Assembly: GCF_014203155.1 (NCBI RefSeq)
Contig: NZ_JACHIK010000004.1
Coordinates: forward strand, 310,001 to 374,000
Length of the DNA: 64,000 nt
Direction of reading: 5' to 3'
DNA from: Shinella fusca
GTDB lineage: Bacteria > Pseudomonadota > Alphaproteobacteria > Rhizobiales > Rhizobiaceae
The notes under the pieces are model-generated. The model saw only the letters and a program-made list of their open reading frames with translations. It did not search any database and was not told the DNA's origin. Positions 54,271 to 61,900 of the stretch are shown here, piece after piece. Each line of letters begins with the position of its first letter. Position 1 is the first letter of the stretch. A program made the translations under genes and the position numbers.

Positions 54271-55683
54271 GTGCGTCGGCAAACTATTCTTCTTACCGTT
54301 TGCTGTTTCACCATGCTCGCGGGTTGCTCCACGACGCGTCCGCAGGCAGGCAAGTGCGATAACGGGGAAGCTGCGAAGGTCTGTTCGACAACCAGGACCG
54401 GTGTGGAGGCTTTGCGCCGTTCGGCGACCAACGACGTCCCGATGCCGCCGAGCGCCATTTCCGATGTCATACGCAACGCGGCCGTGGTCAGGGCGTCCGA
54501 AGCGCGCATTGCAGCGGCTGATGCCGATATCGGCAAGGCACGGGCCATGTATATGCCAACGGCCTCTTTCGATGCCTCCGGCACGCTAAGGGCCAGCGAT
54601 CGCCATCCCGCTTTCGCAAATGATCCGAACAATCCCTATTCCTACGCACTGACCGTTCGCGTTCCGATCTACCAGGGCGGCCGTGCCGAGAGCGCCGTGA
54701 CCGTCGCCGAGGCCAGCAAGCGTGTCGCGATCGAAAATGCACGGGACGTCAGCCTTTCGACGACCTATGAGCTCGCACTGGCCCTGGTTGATACGGAGCG
54801 CTTCCGCGCAACGCTCGCGATCCTCTCCCGCCATGAAAAGCGCCTGCGCGCGCTGCAGCGCGACGTGAAAGGCGAGCGCGAGGCCGGCGGCGCCACGGGT
54901 GTCGATGTGAGCGATGTCGAGCGGCAACTGGCAAGCCTTGCAGTCAATCGCCAGCAGACCGCACTGCAACTGGCGCAGAGCGAGGAGACCTTGCTGCGCC
55001 TCGACGCCGGCCACGGCCTGAAGATGACCGCAGTCTCGAACCTTTCCGCACGGCTGCCATCCGATGAAAACGCGCTCCTTCAACTGGCGCTCGACCACAA
55101 CCCGCGCCTCAGCGAGCGCGCGGCGCGGATCGACGTGGCGGAGGCCCGCATCCAGCAGGCCAAGAGCGCCTACAATCCGAACCTGGCACTCGATCTTTCT
55201 GCCGGCGGCGACGGCCACGCGAATAGCTATAACCGCCAATACGAAGCAAGCGCGGTCCTGAAGCTTTCCGTTCCACTCTTCACCGGCGGCGCGCGCAGCG
55301 CCGAAATCCAGGGAAGCCGCGAAGAGTTGCTCGCCACTACCCTCGACCGCGATGCGGCCCTCAGCGGCGTGCGGGCAGCCTTGCTTACGGCGCGCGCACG
55401 CCTGGACCAGGCACGCCAGATGCTGGCGGCTGCACGCCGCGAACAAGGCGCGGCCAATCGGCTGCTCGATGGCATAAGGTCCGAGCGCAAACTCGGCGAA
55501 CGTTCCGTCTTCGACGAAATCCGCACGATCGGCGACGTCGCCAATGCCGAACTGAACATGAATACGGCGCATGCCAATGTGCTGGCCGCCGAAGTGACCC
55601 TCGCCGCCGAAACCGGCATGCTTGCCGATTTCCTCGGCATAGCCCAGCCATCGGGCGCGGAAGAAGTCGCTTCGCTGAAGTGA
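54271..55683 (+). CDS. TolC-family outer-membrane lipoprotein
   Basis: 470 residues from GTG 54271. A lipoprotein signal with lipobox (TMLAGC, Cys19) is followed by two long helical repeats typical of the TolC/outer-membrane efflux family (ASEARIAAADADIGKARAMYMPTASFDASG and DVAEARIQQAKSAYNPNLAL, each read within the two halves). It should supply the outer-membrane tunnel for the type I secretion genes that converge on it. Its stop is 14 bp from the hlyD stop on the opposite strand. The TGGAGGA ribosome site fixes the start. Confidence 0.9.
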   Translation: MRRQTILLTVCCFTMLAGCSTTRPQAGKCDNGEAAKVCSTTRTGVEALRRSATNDVPMPPSAISDVIRNAAVVRASEARIAAADADIGKARAMYMPTASFDASGTLRASDRHPAFANDPNNPYSYALTVRVPIYQGGRAESAVTVAEASKRVAIENARDVSLSTTYELALALVDTERFRATLAILSRHEKRLRALQRDVKGEREAGGATGVDVSDVERQLASLAVNRQQTALQLAQSEETLLRLDAGHGLKMTAVSNLSARLPSDENALLQLALDHNPRLSERAARIDVAEARIQQAKSAYNPNLALDLSAGGDGHANSYNRQYEASAVLKLSVPLFTGGARSAEIQGSREELLATTLDRDAALSGVRAALLTARARLDQARQMLAAARREQGAANRLLDGIRSERKLGERSVFDEIRTIGDVANAELNMNTAHANVLAAEVTLAAETGMLADFLGIAQPSGAEEVASLK

Positions 55684-55697
55684 CGCCGGTTACGCCC

Positions 55698-57020
55698 CTA
55701 CTGACGGAAAGCGCGCTGGAAGCTCTGGATGAAGGGTTCCGCGATATAATCGGCGAAGGTCCGCTCGTGCGTCACGAGATAGACTTCGCTCGGCATGCCG
55801 GGGAGGATCTCGGGAAGCCTGGCGCGCTCGGCCTCATCGACGGACAGGCGGATAGTGTAATAGGCGGGCTGGTCGGCGCGCTCCTGACGGGCGTCCGCGC
55901 CGACGAACGTGACCTTCGCATCGACAGGGTCGTAGAGGCGGCGGTTGAAGGCCGACAGTACCGTCTGCGCTTTCTGGCCCGGATAGACATCGTCGATGTC
56001 GCCGGGGAAAACCTTCGCCTCGATCAGCAGGGGCTGGTCGTTCGCGACGATCTCGAAGAGCGGCGCGAAGGGTTCTACAGCGCTACCCACCGTGTTGACG
56101 TGCAGCTTGTTGACGACGCCGTCGACCGGAGAGCGCACCTCGATGCGCGCCACGGCATCCGCCTTGCCGGAAAGCGCCTCCAACGCCTCGATACGCTCGG
56201 AGCGAACCCTCGACAGCTCGTCACCCACCTTCTGCAGGAAGGCGGAACGCTCGGCTGCGATACGGCTCTCCGTCTCGGCGATCTGGTGGCTGAGAGCGGC
56301 GATACTCGCCTCCGCCTTGGCGATACCGCCGGTCACGCCGTCCGCCTGCCGTTCCAGTTCCCGCAGGACATTTTCACGCCCGAGCCCCTTGGCCACGCCT
56401 TCGCGCCGTAGCGCGATGTCTTTGCCGAGGCTTTTGCGCTGCTCCTCCAGCGCATGAAGCTCACCTTTGATACCTTCCCTCTGCACTGCAAGGCCCTCGC
56501 GTTGCGCCGCCAGCACCTGAACGGCATCGCCAAGCTGCCTGCGCCGGGAGTCGAACTCCTGCTCCTGGTCGGTCACGAGCTGCAAGAACAGGGCGGGCGC
56601 TACGTCTCCACCGACAGAAGGCAGGTCGCCCGGCGTGACGTCGAAGTCCTCCTCGCCCTGCTGCTCGGCCGAAAGACGCGCCTGCTTGACCGTCAGGCTC
56701 GCCACGCGCGCTTTCAGTTCCTCGGCGGATGCCCGGTCTTCCGCACGGGTCAGCGTGGCCAGCACCGCGCCCTTGCGCACCGCTTCGCCTTCGCGGATGG
56801 CGAGCGCGGCCAAAACGCCGCCGCGCTCGTGACGAACGACCTGCACACTGCCGTCGGTTATGACGGTGCCCTGCGCGATGATCGCCCCGGAAAGCGGCAC
56901 GCTGAAGGCCCAGGCGGAAAAGCCGCCAAGAAACAGCACGCACGCGCTCGCGCCCGCAAGCAGCGTCCCGCGAATGGATGTGACCCGGCGAACCGTCTTT
57001 ACGCTCTCGATACTGGTCAT
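55698..57020 (-). CDS. Type I secretion membrane fusion protein (HlyD family)
   Basis: 440 residues. One N-terminal membrane helix (LLAGASACVLFLGGFSAWAF) is followed by a lipoyl/beta-barrel segment (VVRHERGGVLAALAIREGEAV), a long coiled coil (about residues 90-290), and the second half of the lipoyl domain (VRSPVDGVVNKLHV), ending with the beta-barrel and a C-terminal TFADYIAEPFIQSFQRAFRQ stretch. The start is ATG 57020 with TGAGGAG. It is 10 bp after the ABC gene and forms the periplasmic bridge of the secretion system. Confidence 0.94.
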   Translation of the reverse strand: MTSIESVKTVRRVTSIRGTLLAGASACVLFLGGFSAWAFSVPLSGAIIAQGTVITDGSVQVVRHERGGVLAALAIREGEAVRKGAVLATLTRAEDRASAEELKARVASLTVKQARLSAEQQGEEDFDVTPGDLPSVGGDVAPALFLQLVTDQEQEFDSRRRQLGDAVQVLAAQREGLAVQREGIKGELHALEEQRKSLGKDIALRREGVAKGLGRENVLRELERQADGVTGGIAKAEASIAALSHQIAETESRIAAERSAFLQKVGDELSRVRSERIEALEALSGKADAVARIEVRSPVDGVVNKLHVNTVGSAVEPFAPLFEIVANDQPLLIEAKVFPGDIDDVYPGQKAQTVLSAFNRRLYDPVDAKVTFVGADARQERADQPAYYTIRLSVDEAERARLPEILPGMPSEVYLVTHERTFADYIAEPFIQSFQRAFRQ

Positions 57021-57030
57021 GGCGTTCTCC

Positions 57031-58752
57031 TCAGGCCGCCGTCGTCGGGACGCCGTTGCCGGCAAGCGGAAGCACCTGCCCGCGCCCCGGGACTGGTTTG
57101 GCCTGCATCGGCAGGGGCCGCAGCCGCCCGCCCTCCATCAGGTACACCGAATCGGCGATGGCGAGCAGGCTTGTGCGGTGCGTGGCGACGACTACCGCCC
57201 TCCCCTTTGCCCGCTGGTCGGCAAGCGTACAGATCAACGCCTCCTCCCCGGTGCTGTCGAGATGCGCGTTGGGCTCGTCGAGAACAAGCACGGCCGGTTC
57301 GGTATGCAGCGCCCGCGCCAGCGCGATGCGCTGCACTTGCCCACCGGAAAGGCGAACGCCGCCGGGGCCGATCGGCGTGTTGTAGCCCTGCGGCAGGGTA
57401 GCGATGAAGTCATGCGCCTGCGCCCGCTCGGCCGCCGCGATGATTGAGGCATCCGTCGCCGTTGCATCGAACCGGGCGATGTTCTGCGCCACCGTTCCCT
57501 CGAAAAGCATCGTCTGCTGCGCCATGTAGCCGAGCGCGCGGCCGCGCTGGACCGAAGGCCAGTCGGAAAGCTTGAAACGGTCGAGCCGCACTTCACCGGA
57601 CGACGGCGCCAGCGCGCCGCTGAGAAGACGCAGCAGCGTCGACTTGCCGGACCCGGAGGGACCGATGACAGCCGCAATCTGCCCCGGCTGCACGGAGAAG
57701 CTCAAATCGTCGACGAGAACAGGCGCGTCCGCCGAATTGCCAGCCGCATATCGCAACCCCTTTGCCGCCAGATGCCCCGCCGGAACAGGAAGGTCGATCC
57801 GCGTCCGCCCGGCCTCCGCGCGTGTCACAAGCGCAAGCGCCTGCCGCACGTCCCGCACGGCACGCCGGGCTTCGGCGATCGCCTTCCACGCGCCGACGAC
57901 CTGCTCGATGGGCATCAGCGCGCGCGCCGAGACGATGGAGGCCGCGAAGATGAGGCTGGCCGCCATGTCGCCATGGATGACCAGGAAAGCGCCAAGCCCG
58001 AGCACGGCCGTCTGCAGTCCTTGCCGCACGAAGCGCGTCAGCCCGTAGAAGCGCGCATTGACGCGGCCGGCGCTTTCGCCGGCATCGGCCGCAGCAAGCG
58101 CGTGCTGCGTCCAGCGCGCCGCCATCGCCCGGCCCATGCCCATGGCCCGCACGTCCTCGCGCGCGCCGAGCGCATCCTGGCCGGTGCGGGCGGCAAGGGC
58201 CTGTGCCCGCGCCATCGCCTCGCCCGCCCGGCGTGAGCCCCACTCGTTGAGCAGCGTTACTACGACGAGCAGCACCATGCCGGCGGCCGTCGCCCAGCCG
58301 AGCAGCGGATGGGCGAGGAACATCAGGCCGAGGAACAGCGGCAGGAACGGCAGGTCGAACAGGTTGATGAAGGCGGAAGAGGCAAGGAACCGCTTCACGG
58401 TCTGCGCCTTGGCGGCCACCTGCGGTTCGATGCCGAGCGCGCCGTCGTCATCCGCCGCGATCAGCCTAGGCATGACGGCAAGCTCGTAGCGGGCGGCAAG
58501 CTTGCGCGCCAGCGTCTGGCGCACCGTCTCCACGAGACCGAGCACCGCCAGCGCGACCAGCGCGATGAGGCTCAGTGCCGCGAGCGTCTCGAAGCTGCGC
58601 GTCGGCAGGATGCGGTCATAGACCTGGGTCATGTAGATGGGCGAAACCAGCATGAGCACATTCGCCACCGCGCTGAAGGCGGCGAGCGCGATGACCGGTC
58701 CCTTCAAGGATATCCCGGATGCTTTGCCCGTTTCCTGCATGCTGTCATCCAT
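57031..58752 (-). CDS. Type I secretion ABC transporter (PrtD/LipB-type)
   Basis: 573 residues. It has five to six membrane helices (residues about 15-290) and an ATPase with Walker A GPSGSGKST, signature LSGGQVQR, Walker B VLVLDEPNAHLD, and the switch His in VVVATHRTS. It lacks the C39-peptidase domain of some transporters, like PrtD, so cargo is recognised through a C-terminal signal. The start is ATG 58752 (a later ATG at 58740 is possible). It lies 167 bp after the giant RTX gene, whose product is the obvious cargo. Confidence 0.94.
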   Translation of the reverse strand: MDDSMQETGKASGISLKGPVIALAAFSAVANVLMLVSPIYMTQVYDRILPTRSFETLAALSLIALVALAVLGLVETVRQTLARKLAARYELAVMPRLIAADDDGALGIEPQVAAKAQTVKRFLASSAFINLFDLPFLPLFLGLMFLAHPLLGWATAAGMVLLVVVTLLNEWGSRRAGEAMARAQALAARTGQDALGAREDVRAMGMGRAMAARWTQHALAAADAGESAGRVNARFYGLTRFVRQGLQTAVLGLGAFLVIHGDMAASLIFAASIVSARALMPIEQVVGAWKAIAEARRAVRDVRQALALVTRAEAGRTRIDLPVPAGHLAAKGLRYAAGNSADAPVLVDDLSFSVQPGQIAAVIGPSGSGKSTLLRLLSGALAPSSGEVRLDRFKLSDWPSVQRGRALGYMAQQTMLFEGTVAQNIARFDATATDASIIAAAERAQAHDFIATLPQGYNTPIGPGGVRLSGGQVQRIALARALHTEPAVLVLDEPNAHLDSTGEEALICTLADQRAKGRAVVVATHRTSLLAIADSVYLMEGGRLRPLPMQAKPVPGRGQVLPLAGNGVPTTAA

Positions 58753-58887
58753 TGCCGGTCCGTTCCAACGAGAGCAATTCCGGCAAGGGTGCGAGACGGC
58801 TGCGCCCGGAATTGCATGAAAACTGGGAGAGAAAGCATTCCCGCTTGGCGGGCGTTAACGCTACAACTTCTCCGGTTTATCCTTAAT

Positions 58888-58913
58888 GCCGCGCCCCCGG
58901 TGGGAGGCGCGGC
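58888..58913 (-). terminator. Hairpin after the RTX gene
   Basis: Minus-strand arms GCCGCGCC and GGCGCGGC (58913-58906 and 58895-58888) pair perfectly around a 10-base loop, beginning 7 bases after the RTX stop. It is followed by ATTAAGG, so it is a weak intrinsic terminator or an attenuator that lowers transport-gene expression relative to the cargo. Confidence 0.5.
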
Positions 58914-58919
58914 GCAGGT

Positions 58920-61900
58920 TCAGGCCACGACGTTGAAGTCGGAAGCCTGCAGCAGGTTCACGTTGGAAAGCTCGGCGATCTTGATCGCATCGCTCGCCGA
59001 CCCGCCATTCGCGTCCCAATAGAGCGAGCCGGCATCCGGCCCGTTCATGTCGTAGAAGAAGTAGCCGCTCGTGCCGCCGGACACGGCCGACAAGGGATCG
59101 GCGGTGTTCGTGACGGTGACGCTCCCGCCGGCGGCCAGCCCGCCGCCGAAGCCCGAGGCGGAAATCTCGAAGCTATCCTCGCCCCGGACGAAATCGTCGA
59201 TCCGGTCCATCCCCTCGGATGCGGCGGTGAAGACGACGGTATCGCTGCCGCCGCCGAGCCGGATACGGTCATTGCCCGCACCGCCGATGACGCGATCCGC
59301 CCCGTTGCCGCCGATCAGCAGATCGTCGCCGTCACCGCCGGACAGCACGTCGTCGCCGATGCCGCCATGCAGGGTTTCGGAGGCTGCGGTGCCCGTCAGC
59401 GTCTTCGGCGTGGCGGATGCGCCGAAGGCATTGCCGTAGATGACATAGGACGAACCGGCATCCGTCTTGCCGGAAGCGTCGGAACCATAGGCCCCGACGA
59501 TAAGGTCGTCATAGCCGTCGCCGTTCACATCCCCCGCAGACGAGACGGAATAGCCGCTCAGGTCATTGGCCGCCGCACCGTCGATGCGGAAGCCGGCGCT
59601 GCCGAGATTGGCCAGATCGACCGTGCCGAAGCCGGAGGCCTTACCGAACACCACATAGGACGAACCGGCATCCGTCTTGCCGGAGGAGGGATCGGCATAA
59701 GGAGCCCCGACGATGAGGTCGTCATAGCCGTCGCCGTTCACATCGCCCGCAGACGAGACGGAAATGCCGCTGTAGTCATCCGCCGCCGCGCCGTCGATGC
59801 GGAAGCCGGCGCTGCCGAGATTGGCCAGGTCAACCGTGCCCGTGCGCGATGCTCCGCCGAACACCACATAGGACGAACCGGCCCCCGCCTTGCCAGAAGG
59901 ATCGGCGCCATAGGTACCGACGATGAGATCATCATAGCCGTCGCCGTTCACATCGCCCGCAGACGAGACGGAAATGCCGCTGTAGTCACCCGCCGCCGCA
60001 CCGTCGATGCGGAAGCCGGCGTTGCCGGGATTGGCGAGGTCGAGCACGCCCGTTCCGGTGGTGGAGATACCGGACTGGACGCGCACTTCGGCGGCGCCGT
60101 TGACGTAGCGGCTGAAGGATGTGCTGCCGATGAAGACCTGGCCGGCACTCGTCCACAGGCCGGAGTCGAACTCGACGACATCGCCGTATTTGCCGCGGAC
60201 CGTCAGCACCGCCATGCCGCCGCTGCGCTCTTCCGTCAGGTCGAACACCGCCTGCTGGTCGAGCCGCAGCGTCTTGCTGGCGGACGATCCGCTGAAGTCG
60301 ATCTCCTCGATGCTGCGAAGGGACGAGCCGCGCTGCGCCGTAAGGTCCAGCACCATAGGCCCGCTGTTGAGCAGGAGTGTATCGTACCCCGTGCCCCCGT
60401 CCACCTGCTGGAACGTCAGGTCCGCAACGGCGATACGATCGTTCCCGGCCCCCGCCTTGATGACATCAGCCCCGCCATTGCCGAAGAGAATGTCATTCCC
60501 GCGCCCCCCATGCAAAACCTCCGCCGCCCCGCCACCATAAAGATAAACCGGCGTCGTCGCCTCACCGAACGCTCCGCCATAGATCACATAGGACGACCCG
60601 GCATCCGTCTTGCCGGAAGGATCGGCACCAAAGGCCCCGACGATAAGGTCATCATAGCCGTCGCCGTTCACATCGCCCGCAGACGAGACGGACCGGCCGC
60701 TGTAGTCATACGCCGCCGTACCGTCGATGCGGAAGCCGGCGCTGCCGAGATCGGCCAGATCGACCGTGCCCGTGCGCGATGGCCCGCCGAACACCACATA
60801 GGACGAACCGGCATCCGTCTTGCCGGAGGAGGGATCGGCAGAATGAGCCCCGACGATGAGGTCGTCATAGCCGTCGCCGTTCACATCGCCCGCAGACGAG
60901 ACGAAATTGCCACTGTAGTCATTATCTACTGCACCGTCGATGCGGAATCCGGCGCTGCCGAGATCGGCCAGATCGACCGTGCCCGTGCGCGATGCCCCGC
61001 CATAGACCACATAGGACGCCCCAGCCAAGTACCTTCCATAAGGGCTGGTTGTATACGCTCCGATAATCACGTCGTCATAGCCATCGCCGTTCACATCGCC
61101 AGCTGCCGAGACGGACACGCCGCTTCTGTCCCCGCTGGCGGCACCGTCAACACGGAAGCCCGCGCTACCGAGATTGGCTAGATTGATGTCACTAAAGCCA
61201 TCACTCTTACCGAACACTATATAGGACGAACCGGCTTCGGACTTATCCGCCAGATTTGCGCGATAGGCACCGACAATGATGTCATCATATCCATCGCCGT
61301 TCACATCGCCGGCCGAGGAGACGGAATAGCCGCTGTAGTTACCCCACGCCGCACCATCGATGCGGAAGCCGGTGCTGCCAAGGTTGTCGAGGTTAACGGT
61401 TCCGAAGCCGGATGCCTTGCCGAACACCACATAAGATGAACCGGCAGTGCCGTTGCTATATTCAACTCCGACAATGATGTCGTCATAACCATCGCCGTTC
61501 ACATCGCCAGCTGAAGATACGAATTTGCCACCCTTCGCCGTGCTTTCAATGCGGAAACCATCGGCGTCGGTTAGAGTGGCAAGATTGACCGTGGTGAAAC
61601 CGGACCCTTTGCCAAAAACAACATACGACGGGGATTTCGTTGTCCGAGATGGATCTGAATAAGTTCCGACGATAATGTCATTATATCCGTCACCATTCAC
61701 ATCCCCAGCCGATGAAACGGAATATCCACTCTGTCCTTCAGTGATCTCGCCTTCGATGCGGAAGCCGGCGCTGCCAAGATCGGCCAGATTGAGCGTGCCG
61801 AAGTCGGATGCCGAGCCGAATACGACGTAAGAAGAGCCGGCAGAGGACGTATTCGAAGACTCAGCGTAACGAGCTCCCACGATGACGTCATCATAGCCAT